Part shown: in pieces, positions 25,216 through 35,100 of the stretch
Layout: each line of letters begins with the position of its first letter
Numbering within the stretch: position 1 is the first letter of the stretch
Assembly (NCBI RefSeq): GCF_021800405.1
Contig: NZ_CP084550.1
Location: 3,782,001-3,846,000, forward strand
Direction: 5' to 3'
Length of the DNA stretch: 64,000 nucleotides
From: Arthrobacter sp. FW306-07-I
GTDB taxonomy: Bacteria; Actinomycetota; Actinomycetes; Actinomycetales; Micrococcaceae
Notes under the pieces: model-generated
What the model was told of the DNA's origin: nothing
The model's input: only the letters and a program-made list of their open reading frames with translations
Databases searched by the model: none
Program-made: the position numbers and the translations under genes

Positions 25216-26268
25216 CTAGCGGCTGAAGGGGACCTTTTCCCAGCTCAGGACATCTGCGCCCTTGGCGCTGTTACCGGACACCGTGAAACGGACGTAGTCC
25301 ACGGCGTTGTTGGCGCCGTCAACGGTGATGTGCTGCAGATCGTCGGCGGCCGGCGAGCCGTAAATGCCCAGCCAGGGCGAACCGGCGGCGAGGGGCTGGT
25401 TTTCGGCGAAGACGTGGCTGTCGCCGTTGACCAGGTAGACCGGGGCGTCGAAGTTGTTGGTCTCCTGGGCGATGGCCTGCACGATGTCGCGGAAGCCGGA
25501 CACGGTGTCCGCGTTGACGGTGGCGTCGGCCAGGAGCGACGGGTCGAACATGTCGGCCTGCTGCATGAGCACCACGGCCCGGTCGTTACTGCGCCTGGCG
25601 TCGGTGAAGGTCTGGTGGATCTGCGCGATCACGGCACTCGTGCGGTGATCCACCTCGGCCAGCTGCTGCGGGGTGGGCTCGGTCTTGCCCAGGCCAGTCC
25701 ACGGCAGGAGGGAATTATTGCTGCCCTGGACGTTCAGCACAGAGAAGGCCACCCGGTCCTTGTCGAAGCGGACGTCCTCGGGGAGCCCCAGGTTTTCCTG
25801 CGACTTCAGCGGCATGGTGGCGCCCAGCGTCTTGCCGGGCTGGTTGAAGAAAACCTCCCGGATCTTGTCCAAGCGCTCCAGCGGGTTGTATGCGCCGTTG
25901 TTGGTGCGGTGGCAGTCCACCCACTCGTTGTCACCGGGTGTGTAGACCAGCGGGTGGGTGAAGGTGTCGAACTGGGCGCGGATGTAGGAGAAGTACTCGT
26001 CCGAGCAGACGGAGGAGCCATTTTTTATATCGCCCACATGTGCTACAAACTTCAGGCCCTTGTCCGCATTGAGGTCCTGGATGCGGGAGGGGAATTTTGC
26101 GATCTCGGCGGCGCCGTAGGGGATGTCGCCGATCGCGGCGAAGGTGAAGGCCTGGTTGCTGTCGCTGTTGTTGTCTTGGCTGCTTTCGGCGAAGGCGGGC
26201 TGCGACGCAAGGAGGCCGAACGTCAGGGTCAGTGCCGCCGTCGTGATTTTGACTGTCTTTGAAGGCAT
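25216..26268 (-). CDS. Secreted calcineurin-like metallophosphoesterase
   Basis: 350 aa with a Sec signal (LTFGLLASQPAFA, cleavage near 27). Metal-binding blocks of the calcineurin-like fold are visible: GDIPYG, HVGDIKNG, TPGDNEW and NGDSHVF. It probably hydrolyses an extracellular phosphoester. It lies 32 nt after the GDPD/PLC-like gene in the same direction, so both enzymes are likely exported together to scavenge phosphate or degrade phospholipid head groups. The natural substrate is unknown. Confidence 0.88.
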   Translation of the reverse strand: MPSKTVKITTAALTLTFGLLASQPAFAESSQDNNSDSNQAFTFAAIGDIPYGAAEIAKFPSRIQDLNADKGLKFVAHVGDIKNGSSVCSDEYFSYIRAQFDTFTHPLVYTPGDNEWVDCHRTNNGAYNPLERLDKIREVFFNQPGKTLGATMPLKSQENLGLPEDVRFDKDRVAFSVLNVQGSNNSLLPWTGLGKTEPTPQQLAEVDHRTSAVIAQIHQTFTDARRSNDRAVVLMQQADMFDPSLLADATVNADTVSGFRDIVQAIAQETNNFDAPVYLVNGDSHVFAENQPLAAGSPWLGIYGSPAADDLQHITVDGANNAVDYVRFTVSGNSAKGADVLSWEKVPFSR

Positions 26269-26300
26269 GGGGATGGTCCTTTTGTGGTGTCTGGACGGGC

Positions 26301-27167
26301 TTACGCGCCGCGGGCGGCGAGGAACTGCTGGAGGCCGGCGAGGTCGTCGGTGTTAATGTGGTCCACGCCGGCGCCGGCCAGTTCGGTCCAGACGGCGTCG
26401 CGGGCTGCGCCGGGCTGGTCCGGGGTGGCCCAGAAGCGGACGCGGTAGCCGGTGGCATGCGCGCTGGCCACGAAGGCGCGTAGTTTGGTGCGTTCGGCTT
26501 CGGGCATGGGGCCGACGCCCTGCCAGGTGAAGAGCTTGGTCCAGTTGTCGCTGACCAGCGGCATCAGGGTGGCTGGCAGGCCGGAGGTGAGGTCGGCTGC
26601 GCGGCCGTCGTAGAAGCTGAAGCGCTGGGTCTGCGCCTGCATGGTGGCCAGCGGGCGATTGCCGCTGATGACTGCGGTGACGGGACCGGTCTTGACGTTG
26701 CCATTGGTGTAGCGGCTCATGATGTCGCGGTGCCCGGCCAGTTCCTTCTCAACGGCGGCGTAGGTGGCCTCACCCTCGCTCTTGATGTCGATCAGGAGCT
26801 GCAGGCTGCCGTCCCACTTGGGGTAGACATTGTGGCCGGGCTGGCTGCGGACCAGTGCCTGGAGCGGGTCGAGGTAGAGGCTCTCGAGGGTGACGCCCTG
26901 CTTGGCGTCGGCGAGGTCGTGGGCCACGCGCAGTTCGCCGTCCACCAGCCAGACGTCCGCCTCGACGCTGGTGAAGCCGTGCTCCAGTGCGTCGAACAAG
27001 GGACGGCCATGCTCATAGTCGTTATGCGCATGCGTCCCGGCAAGCGGTTGGCCGACGACGACGGGCGCGGGCTCGGGTGCCTCGGCCCGGACGTGGGCAG
27101 GAGCTGGTGCCGCCCCGGCCAGGGTGGCGAGAAGGGCGACGGCGGCGAGGGTGGTTTTCACGAACAC
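26301..27167 (-). CDS. Secreted GDPD/PI-PLC-like phosphodiesterase
   Basis: 288 aa with a signal peptide (AAVALLATLAGAAPAPAHV). The catalytic signature of the PLC-like phosphodiesterase superfamily is present: THAHNDYEHG, then SVEADVWLVDGELRVAHD carrying Glu-x-Asp and the second His, and LLIDIKSEG. The layout (HAHNDY, short length) resembles the AIM6-like branch. First gene of a two-gene operon with the metallophosphoesterase. A degraded piece of a second copy lies at 38329-38450. Confidence 0.87.
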   Translation of the reverse strand: MFVKTTLAAVALLATLAGAAPAPAHVRAEAPEPAPVVVGQPLAGTHAHNDYEHGRPLFDALEHGFTSVEADVWLVDGELRVAHDLADAKQGVTLESLYLDPLQALVRSQPGHNVYPKWDGSLQLLIDIKSEGEATYAAVEKELAGHRDIMSRYTNGNVKTGPVTAVISGNRPLATMQAQTQRFSFYDGRAADLTSGLPATLMPLVSDNWTKLFTWQGVGPMPEAERTKLRAFVASAHATGYRVRFWATPDQPGAARDAVWTELAGAGVDHINTDDLAGLQQFLAARGA

Positions 27168-27363
27168 GCAGTACTCCTGGTACCTCGGGGATTTTTTGCC
27201 CAGCGGTTAGCGCGCCGGGCGAAGGGTGCGTGAAAAGACTGGTTGAACTGCTGAAACGGGGTGAGGCCCCTTGGTTGCTGGGTGGTGAACGAGAGGCAAC
27301 AACAGAACGGGGAGCTAAGTGATGTCGACCTGTCGTGGCCATCGGCCAGCCGCGGGCGGCACC

Positions 27364-28812
27364 CTAAGAGGCAATGAGGTAATCAACGATCATTGCTTCC
27401 AGTGGGCTCGATTCTTCGCGCAGGCACCCCGGGGGCCAGACCGTCGGTTCCCGGTCCGCTTGTTCAGCGTTGTACTTGCGGCCGGTGGGCGAGACCCAGC
27501 CCGGTGGCTCGTTCCTGGCAGCCGGACCCGGACTCCAGCCGGTTCGATGCTTGAGCCGGTGGTGCTTGGGACACAACTGTCCCAGATTGCTGATTCCGGT
27601 GGGGCCTCCGTGCTCCCAGGCTGTGAGGTGGTCCGCGTCGTTGTCCTGGCTGTGGTTGCTGCAGCCAGGAAAAGTGCATGTTCCATCGCGCATCTTCAAC
27701 CACCGCTTCAATGACTCCGGGAGGCGGTAGCTAGTCCGGCCAATTTCCAGCGGCGCTCCATCACGAGGGTCCACCAAGACCCGGTAGAACGAACCTGCAC
27801 CCTCCGCGACAAGTTTGCGTGCCATGGATGCCGGGATGGGCCCGTATCCGTCAAGCTCGGCGGGTTCGTCGGTTGTGCCGAGGACGGAAAAGACCGGGAC
27901 CGTGACCAACACGTCCGCCTTGATGGACGGCCCGGACCCGGAGGAGTGGCCGGAATCCCCTAACAGCCGCCCTGCCGCTACGTCCACCTTGAGCTGGGTG
28001 AGGGTCCGCGGTTCATTCGGGCCCTGCAGTCCACGCGCCGCGGCGGACGCCTTGTTCCAGATGGCACAGGCCTTATCCGCGGCCATGTACAACGAAACCC
28101 AAGCCATCCCGTTGCGGTCCGGGGAGTACTCCATCCGCCGGTCCTCAACCGACTTCGCGTGCCTGGCCTCAAGGGACTCCGGATGGTGGCGTTCCCGCCA
28201 AGCACGTACCTTGCGCCGGAAGCGCGCCGGCGCCAGTTCCCCCACCGCGGCACCCCTTGCTGCGTTGGGCGCTTCCGGGTCCAGGAAGTGCGCCTCAAGT
28301 GCAGCAGCAGCGGCATCGTTCAGCCCAGTGGTTTCGTCGACCATGATCCGCGCGTGCTGCCACGAGATTTTCCCCGCCGCCAAGGCATCCAAGGCCGCAG
28401 GCAACGTTGTGGTCAACGCGTGCGCCTCACCCAGCAGCCCCGACGCTGCAGGCTCACCGATGGTAAGAACGCAGGCGACCTCCGCCACCAGGCTCATTTC
28501 GCGAGCTGATGACTCATATGCGCTTTCCGCCGGTCCTTCCATGGCAGAGGTTGCTTCTGCATATTCCGTCAGCAAGCGCACTTTGACGGCCGCAGTGGCC
28601 GCTTCGATCCGGGCCACAATGCCTAAGCCGTCCAGGTAGGAATCTGCAAGTTCGCGAAGCGGATCATAACCGTCGGTGTCATGAGCGCGATCCGCAGTCT
28701 CCGGAGATTCGCCCAGGACTCCGGCCAACTCGTCCGCCAGCCCGCCCAGGAACGTGGCGGCGTCGGCCAGCCGGGCCTTGCCTCCACTGTCCAGAACCGC
28801 TTTGGTTTCCAT
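27364..28812 (-). CDS. DUF222/13E12-family protein with HNH endonuclease domain
   Basis: 482 aa. The large helical N-terminal part (about 50-330) is the DUF222 domain typical of actinobacterial 13E12-type repeats. The C-terminal HNH motif is complete: CTFPGCSN with two Cys, DNDADHLTAWEHGG, NLGQLCPKHHRLKH. These genes are multi-copy in Micrococcaceae genomes and often thought to be mobile; no intein or IS feature surrounds this copy. The ATG at 28812 is chosen; an in-frame TTG lies two codons upstream. Confidence 0.9.
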   Translation of the reverse strand: METKAVLDSGGKARLADAATFLGGLADELAGVLGESPETADRAHDTDGYDPLRELADSYLDGLGIVARIEAATAAVKVRLLTEYAEATSAMEGPAESAYESSAREMSLVAEVACVLTIGEPAASGLLGEAHALTTTLPAALDALAAGKISWQHARIMVDETTGLNDAAAAALEAHFLDPEAPNAARGAAVGELAPARFRRKVRAWRERHHPESLEARHAKSVEDRRMEYSPDRNGMAWVSLYMAADKACAIWNKASAAARGLQGPNEPRTLTQLKVDVAAGRLLGDSGHSSGSGPSIKADVLVTVPVFSVLGTTDEPAELDGYGPIPASMARKLVAEGAGSFYRVLVDPRDGAPLEIGRTSYRLPESLKRWLKMRDGTCTFPGCSNHSQDNDADHLTAWEHGGPTGISNLGQLCPKHHRLKHRTGWSPGPAARNEPPGWVSPTGRKYNAEQADREPTVWPPGCLREESSPLEAMIVDYLIAS

Positions 28813-28936
28813 ATCCAAAGCCTGCCACCGGGGTCCGACATTCCAGGTTTGGTTCCCGTGGCCCGGTCAGTCAGCTCAGCGGGCGGACTGGTTCTACCGG
28901 TATGTGACACCAGGGCACGAGCGCCCAGTCATGACG

Positions 28937-30130
28937 TCACTCCTGGCGGAACGCCGAAATACCCGTAATTCGCTGGCCCAGAATCAGGGTATGGACCTCG
29001 TCCGTACCCTCATACGTCCGCACTGATTCAAGGTTGTTGGCGTGCCGCAGTGGCGAGTAGTCCAAGGTAATTCCGTTTCCCCCAAGGATGGTGCGCGCTT
29101 CGCGGCAGATGGCAATGGCCTCCCTGACGTTGTTGAGCTTTCCTACGGAGATCTGGACCGGCTCCAGCGTCCCGGCGTCCTTCAGGCGGCCGGTGTGGAG
29201 CGCCAGCAGCGTTCCCTTCTGAATTTCCAGCAGCATATTCACCAGCTTTTCCTGTGTGAGCTGGTACCCGGCCAGGGGCTTGCCGAACTGGAGCCGGTCT
29301 CCGGCGTAGGCGAGCGCGGCTTCATAGGAGTCCCGGGCAGCACCCATTGCGCCCCAGATGATCCCGTAGCGGGCTTCATTCAGGCACGAGAACGGGCCGC
29401 TGAGTCCACGGGCACCGGGCAGCAGCGCAGTGGACGGCAGCCGTACGTCATCGAGGCTGATGTCACATTGGATTGACGCCCGCATGGACAGCTTCGAGCT
29501 GATGGGCGTCGCAGTGAAGCCGGGGGTGTCCGTCGGGACGATGAACCCGCGGATACCTTCGGCGGTATTCGCCCAGATGATCGCAATCTGGGCCACGGAG
29601 GCAAGGCCGATCCAGCGTTTGGCCCCGTTAATGACCCACCCACCGTCTCCATCGGGTGCCGCAAAAGTCGCCATGCTGGATGGGTCGGAGCCGGCCGTCG
29701 GCTCGGTGAGCCCGAAGCAGCCGATCTTCTCGCCCCGCGCCATCGCCGGCAGGTTTTCGTTCCGTTGCTCCTCGGACCCCCACTTGTGGATGGCACTCAT
29801 GGCCAGGGAACCCTGGACGCTGACGAAGGTCCGAAGTCCTGAGTCGCCGGCTTCCAACTCCATGGCGGCGATTCCGTACTCGACCGCGCTGCGGCCCGGG
29901 CATCCGTAGCCCTTCAGGTGCATCCCAAGGACCCCCAACTTCCCAAGCTCGGGAACAAGCTCGAGCGGGAAACGGGCGTCCTCGTACCAGCCAGCAATGT
30001 TGGGCCGGATCCGTTCATCCACAAAGTTACGGACCGTGCTGCGCAGCTCCAGCTCCGCGGGGGTCAGGAGGCTGTCGAGGTTGAGCACGTCGTCGAAGAC
30101 CAGGGCGGGTGCGGGTGCGGTTACGGTCAC
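28937..30130 (-). CDS. Acyl-CoA dehydrogenase, glutaryl-CoA dehydrogenase-like
   Basis: 397 aa from the GTG at 30130, preceded by CCAGGAGAA. It shows the flavin-binding FGLTEPTAGSDPSSM motif, RWIGLASVAQ, and catalytic Glu374 in RTYEGTDEVHTLILGQRITG, the ending typical of glutaryl-CoA dehydrogenases. It catalyses alpha,beta-dehydrogenation of an acyl-CoA, perhaps with decarboxylation. It is transcribed toward the DUF222 gene, just beside the LysR gene and the CoA-thioester cassette that begins at 31353, and likely belongs to that pathway. Confidence 0.9.
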   Translation of the reverse strand: MTVTAPAPALVFDDVLNLDSLLTPAELELRSTVRNFVDERIRPNIAGWYEDARFPLELVPELGKLGVLGMHLKGYGCPGRSAVEYGIAAMELEAGDSGLRTFVSVQGSLAMSAIHKWGSEEQRNENLPAMARGEKIGCFGLTEPTAGSDPSSMATFAAPDGDGGWVINGAKRWIGLASVAQIAIIWANTAEGIRGFIVPTDTPGFTATPISSKLSMRASIQCDISLDDVRLPSTALLPGARGLSGPFSCLNEARYGIIWGAMGAARDSYEAALAYAGDRLQFGKPLAGYQLTQEKLVNMLLEIQKGTLLALHTGRLKDAGTLEPVQISVGKLNNVREAIAICREARTILGGNGITLDYSPLRHANNLESVRTYEGTDEVHTLILGQRITGISAFRQE

Positions 30131-30281
30131 GGGGTTCTCCTGGCAGGTCAAGGGTGGGTCGGTGTCGGCACGGGCGTGATTTGCACCACCCGGTGACCTG
30201 AACCACTGTGCCAGTCCGATTGCGGTCAAAGCCAATACCTAATAAGGATCCCGCTTATGCCCCACGTGCATCAATAACCGT

Positions 30282-31178
30282 TCAATCCGGCGACGGGAGG
30301 ACCTCTTCCGAGAGCCGAAGAACCTCGCGCAGAGCCGGGCTGGCATTGTCCTTCCGCCAAACCAGCCGCAGCTGGATGGGGTCGGCCGGGTCGTCAAGGG
30401 GAAGGAACACGACACCCGGATGGCTGAAGTTTTCCGGCACAGACGACACTGTCAGCGCGACACCAATTTCTGCCGCCACCAGTGCCATGAGCGTCTGGGA
30501 ATCCGGCGCAACCTGGGCGATCTCCACGACATATCCCGCGGCACTTGAGAGCCTTCGAAGGTGGTCATGGAGGATGGCGCCCGGGTGCTCCGGCAACGTG
30601 ACGAAGGGCTGTCCGGCAAGGTCTGCCATGCGCAGCGAAGCCTGACCGCTCAGGGGGTGACTCTCATACAGGGCCACGACGAGCCGCTCGTTGGCCACGA
30701 TCCGCGAATCGAGGACAGCCGGGATGAAATTCCAGCGGCCGAGGCCGACTTCCATGGCCCCGCCCATGACCTTGTCCATAGCCGGAAGGGCGAAATTGGA
30801 GCTGGACAGCTCGAAGTCGATACCAGGGTGCACTTCCCGGACACGCTTGGCGAGCCTGCCGACCATCACATGCGAGGAAACCCCGGCAAAGGCGACCCGT
30901 ACGCGCCCGGTTTCGCCCCGGCCCACCGAAGCGACTGCCAGGCGGCCCCGCCGGCAACCTTCGAGTATGTCCCGCGCTGGGCCGACAAGTGCCTGGCCCT
31001 CGGCAGTCAACTGCACAGTCCGCGTGCTGCGGATAAACAGGGGCGCCTTCAGTTCATGCTCGAGCCGCTGGATGGAACGGCTCAGCGGCGGCTGGGCCAT
31101 ATGGAGCCGGCGCGCGGCCCTGCCGAAATGTAGTTCCTCGGCCACGGCAAGGAAGGCCCTGATCTGATGTATTTCCAC
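30282..31178 (-). CDS. LysR-family transcriptional regulator
   Basis: 298 aa, full-length LysR protein. The winged HTH covers about 1-60 (IRAFLAVAEELHFGRAARRLHMAQPPLSRSIQRLE); the periplasmic-binding-like effector domain covers about 90-295. It is of the BenM/CatR-like group that responds to small acids. Divergent from the CoA-transferase gene with 174 nt between them, the classic layout for a regulator activating the neighbouring catabolic operon and repressing itself. Confidence 0.93.
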   Translation of the reverse strand: MEIHQIRAFLAVAEELHFGRAARRLHMAQPPLSRSIQRLEHELKAPLFIRSTRTVQLTAEGQALVGPARDILEGCRRGRLAVASVGRGETGRVRVAFAGVSSHVMVGRLAKRVREVHPGIDFELSSSNFALPAMDKVMGGAMEVGLGRWNFIPAVLDSRIVANERLVVALYESHPLSGQASLRMADLAGQPFVTLPEHPGAILHDHLRRLSSAAGYVVEIAQVAPDSQTLMALVAAEIGVALTVSSVPENFSHPGVVFLPLDDPADPIQLRLVWRKDNASPALREVLRLSEEVLPSPD

Positions 31179-31251
31179 TCCCGCGCTCAGCTTCTGCCCG
31201 GGTAAACGTCATTGTCCATACGCCCAAGATACCCAAAGGAATGCGCCGACA

Positions 31252-31294
31252 CTGATAACAGGCAGGTATCAGTCCAGCACCAAATACGTATTGG
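31252..31294. promoter_or_regulatory. LysR binding-site candidates in divergent intergenic region
   Basis: CTGATA-N9-TATCAG (31252-31272) contains a T-N11-A core in a perfect 6-bp inverted repeat. Eight bases further is CCAAATACGTATTGG (31280-31294), centred on the palindrome ATACGTAT. Two adjacent dyads fit recognition and activation half-sites of a LysR tetramer. Confidence 0.55.
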
Positions 31295-31352
31295 ACGTGA
31301 ATCAGTCCGCTTGCAAGGGTTGGTGATGCAGAACACATTGCGGAGGATTCAG

Positions 31353-32603
31353 ATGACACAACCGATCGACGAATCGGTCTCCAGAAAGCAGGACCATGCC
31401 ACTGGAGGCAACGACAACCACGGCCTTGATGCCTTGGGCCGGGCAAGCGCCGGGCCCCTCGCAGGCATTGTGGTCGCAGATTTCAGCAGAGTGCTGGCCG
31501 GCCCGTACGCCACCATGCTCCTGGCTGACATGGGCGCCACAGTGATCAAGGTTGAGGGACCTGAGGGTGACGACACCCGCACATACATGCCCCCCGTCCG
31601 GGACGGCGAAGCCACGTTCTTCCTCGCGGTCAACCGAAACAAACATTCCATTGCCTTGGATCTGAAGGATCCGGAGGACCTCGACGTAGCGCGTTCCCTG
31701 ATCAGCACCGCGGACGTCATGATCGAGAATTTCAAGCCCGGCAACATGGCGCGGCTGGGCTTGGATTATGCGTCCGCGGCCGAATTGAACCCGGACATTA
31801 TCTATGCTTCCATCACCGGATTCGGTACCGGAGCCGGCGCACACATTCCGGGATATGACCTGTTGGTGCAGGCCGCCTCGGGAATGATGAGCCTGACCGG
31901 GGACCAGGACACCCAACCGTACCGGGCAGGCATCGCGCTCTTCGATGTCATCACAGGCCTGCACGCTGCCATTGGAATCCTGGGGGCGCTACACCACAAG
32001 GACCGGACCGGCGAGGGCCAGCTGGTGGAACTGAACCTGCTGACCTCGGCCCTGTCCGGCATGGTGAACCAGTCTGCGGCCTACGTAACGGGCGGTGTAG
32101 TACCCACCAGGATGGGCAACGAACACCCCAGCATGTATCCATACGCTCCGATGCAGACCGGGGACGGCACTATCATCATCGCGACGGGAAATGACGCGCA
32201 GTTCGTCCGGCTCTGCGGGGCACTGGGGATTCCCGCCGTCGCCCGGGACCCGAAGTTCACCACGACGCTGCAGCGCAATGCCAACCGCAACGAGCTGCGG
32301 GACATCCTCCACGCCCAGTTGGCTGCTCAATCAGCCGACGAGTGGTTCCACGAGCTGTCCTCGGCAGGCCTGCCCTGCGCTCCGATCCAGGATGTCCGCG
32401 GTGGTGTTGAGTTGGCCGAACAGCTGGGGCTGAACCCGGTAGTGATGGCGGGTGAAGGGTCCCGGAAGATACCCACCGTCCGCCATCCGGTCGACTATTC
32501 CCTTACCCCGGTGGACTACTCACTTGCGCCGCCTGGCTTGAACGAAAGCTCCGGGCTGGTGCGGGACTGGCTGCTGCACCGGAAAGCCCTGGTCGATGCC
32601 TGA
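31353..32603 (+). CDS. CaiB/BaiF (class III) CoA-transferase
   Basis: 416 aa. VADFSRVLAGPYATMLLADMGATVIKVEGP is the family's CoA-binding N-terminus, and Asp169 in HIPGYDLLVQAASG is the catalytic aspartate. The ATG at 31353 is chosen because GGAGG lies seven bases upstream; an earlier in-frame ATG (31326) lacks one. First gene of the plus-strand cassette, controlled by the divergent LysR. It would activate the imported acid by CoA transfer. The last eight bases overlap the thioesterase gene. Confidence 0.9.
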   Translation: MTQPIDESVSRKQDHATGGNDNHGLDALGRASAGPLAGIVVADFSRVLAGPYATMLLADMGATVIKVEGPEGDDTRTYMPPVRDGEATFFLAVNRNKHSIALDLKDPEDLDVARSLISTADVMIENFKPGNMARLGLDYASAAELNPDIIYASITGFGTGAGAHIPGYDLLVQAASGMMSLTGDQDTQPYRAGIALFDVITGLHAAIGILGALHHKDRTGEGQLVELNLLTSALSGMVNQSAAYVTGGVVPTRMGNEHPSMYPYAPMQTGDGTIIIATGNDAQFVRLCGALGIPAVARDPKFTTTLQRNANRNELRDILHAQLAAQSADEWFHELSSAGLPCAPIQDVRGGVELAEQLGLNPVVMAGEGSRKIPTVRHPVDYSLTPVDYSLAPPGLNESSGLVRDWLLHRKALVDA

Positions 32604-33060
32604 AACCTACCGGACCCGCGTCTGCCCACGGTGGTCCGATCAGGACCTCAACGGGCACGTCAACCACGCCGCCGTCGTCACGCTTCTGGAGGAGTCAAGA
32701 ATCAAGTGGCGGTCTTCGATGCCGGGCATACGTCAAGCCGAGGCGACCCCCACGGTGGTAGCCAGCCTCGAAGTGAACTATCGGCGGCCAGTCCACCACG
32801 GCGAAGACCTGGAGGTTGAACTGACCGTGACCAGGATCGGCACGAGTTCATTCAGCCTGGAATTCAGGGGCAGCCAACACGGGGCAGTCGCCGTAGACGG
32901 CCGGACGGTGCTGGTTTCAGTCCATCCGGACACCGGCACGTCCCGGCCCTTGGTGGAAAACGAGCGCCGCTGGCTCGCTCTTTTCCAGCCTTCGCAGGGA
33001 GACACCGACCCGCAGCGTAAGCGGGTCCGCAATCACACACCACTGGAGCACACTCGATGA
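32596..33060 (+). CDS. Hot-dog acyl-CoA thioesterase (4HBT type)
   Basis: 154 aa. RWSDQDLNGHVNHAAVVTLLEESR is the 4-hydroxybenzoyl-CoA thioesterase-type active-site helix with its Asp and the GHVN turn; the central strands (VVASLEVNYRRPVHHGEDLEVEL) follow. It may release CoA from a dead-end or end product of the pathway. It overlaps the CoA-transferase by eight bases and the next gene by ATGA, so it is translated in step with both. Confidence 0.9.
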   Translation: MPETYRTRVCPRWSDQDLNGHVNHAAVVTLLEESRIKWRSSMPGIRQAEATPTVVASLEVNYRRPVHHGEDLEVELTVTRIGTSSFSLEFRGSQHGAVAVDGRTVLVSVHPDTGTSRPLVENERRWLALFQPSQGDTDPQRKRVRNHTPLEHTR

Positions 33061-34253
33061 CACCGGATACCGCCGCGAACGGCACCGATTTTTACCTTAT
33101 GGACGATTTCCTCAGCGCTGAGGACCGGGCGCTCCGGCTCAAAGTCCGCGCCTTTGTCGATAAAGACCTGCTGCCCGTTATCAATGGCTATTGGGAACGT
33201 GCCGAGTTTCCCTTCGAACTTGTTCCCAAACTTGCCGGGCTCGGCATCGCCGGAACAACCATTCAGGGCTACGGATGTCCCGGGCTAAGCCGGCTTGCCG
33301 CCGGGATTGTTGCTGCAGAGATCTCCCGCGGCGATGGTTCCGTCAACACTTTCCTCGGCGTCCAGTCCGGACTGGCGATGGGAACCATCAACATGCTCGG
33401 CAGCGAGGAGCAAAAGCAACGCTGGCTCCCTGAAATGGCCACCCTCGCCAAGATCGGCGCCTTCGCCCTGACCGAACCCGAGCACGGCTCTGATTCGGTG
33501 GCACTCGAAACCAGCGCGCGCCGGGATGGGGACAGCTACATCATCAACGGGCGCAAGCGCTGGATCGGCAATGCCAGCATGGCCGACGTCGTCATCATCT
33601 TTGCCCGCGACGAAGCGGATGCGAAGGTCAAGGCGTTCGTGATGGAGCGTAACGAGGACGGCAGCTTTCCGGACGGGTATTCCACCGAAGTCATTACCGG
33701 CAAGATCGGCAAGCGGGCGATCCTCCAGCCGGACATCACGTTCGACAACCTCCGGGTCCCGGCGGCCAACCGGCTCACTGAATGCCACTCGTTCAAGGAT
33801 GTCAGCCGGGTGCTGACCTCCACGCGAAGCGGCGCATCCTGGGAGTCTTACGGCCACGCATTGGCCGCATACGAGATCGCCGTGGACTACGCCAAGACCC
33901 GCCAGCAGTTCGGCAAACCGATCGGCAGTTTCCAACTGGTGCAGAACAAGCTGGCCAATATGCTTGCCGAACTGACGGCCATGCAACTCATGTGCTTCCG
34001 GCTGGCCGTGCTCGCCGAGGATGGCCGGATGACCGGTCCCATGGCTTCGCTGGCCAAGATGCAGACCGCCCGGAAAGCCCGCTGGATCTGTTCAGAAGCG
34101 CGGGACATGCTCGGCGGCAACGGCGTGCTGCTGGAGAACCATGTGGCGAGGCACATGACCGATATGGAGGTCGTCTCCACCTACGAGGGCACAGACTCCA
34201 TCCAGTCGCTTCTCGTTGGCCGGGAGATCACCGGCCTCTCCGCTTTCAGTTAG
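33057..34253 (+). CDS. Acyl-CoA dehydrogenase, glutaryl-CoA dehydrogenase-like
   Basis: 398 aa. AFALTEPEHGSDSVALE (flavin contact), RWIGNASMADVVI, and the catalytic Glu377 in STYEGTDSIQSLLVGREITG are present. It is a homologue of the enzyme at 28937 but clearly diverged, so the two may act on different intermediates of one route. Coupled to the thioesterase gene by ATGA. Confidence 0.92.
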   Translation: MTPDTAANGTDFYLMDDFLSAEDRALRLKVRAFVDKDLLPVINGYWERAEFPFELVPKLAGLGIAGTTIQGYGCPGLSRLAAGIVAAEISRGDGSVNTFLGVQSGLAMGTINMLGSEEQKQRWLPEMATLAKIGAFALTEPEHGSDSVALETSARRDGDSYIINGRKRWIGNASMADVVIIFARDEADAKVKAFVMERNEDGSFPDGYSTEVITGKIGKRAILQPDITFDNLRVPAANRLTECHSFKDVSRVLTSTRSGASWESYGHALAAYEIAVDYAKTRQQFGKPIGSFQLVQNKLANMLAELTAMQLMCFRLAVLAEDGRMTGPMASLAKMQTARKARWICSEARDMLGGNGVLLENHVARHMTDMEVVSTYEGTDSIQSLLVGREITGLSAFS

Positions 34254-34323
34254 CGCCCCGCCGGGCTGCCCCGGCTTCCACAGGCACAACACCAACCAGA
34301 ACCATCCATGCAAAGGAAAAGTC

Positions 34324-35099
<776 letters not shown>

Positions 35100-35100
<1 letters not shown>

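Noticed and set aside
27241..27300. Full PHO box upstream of the GDPD-like gene
   Set aside because: Only one good 7-mer; the following 11-nt units deviate too much to annotate as a site.
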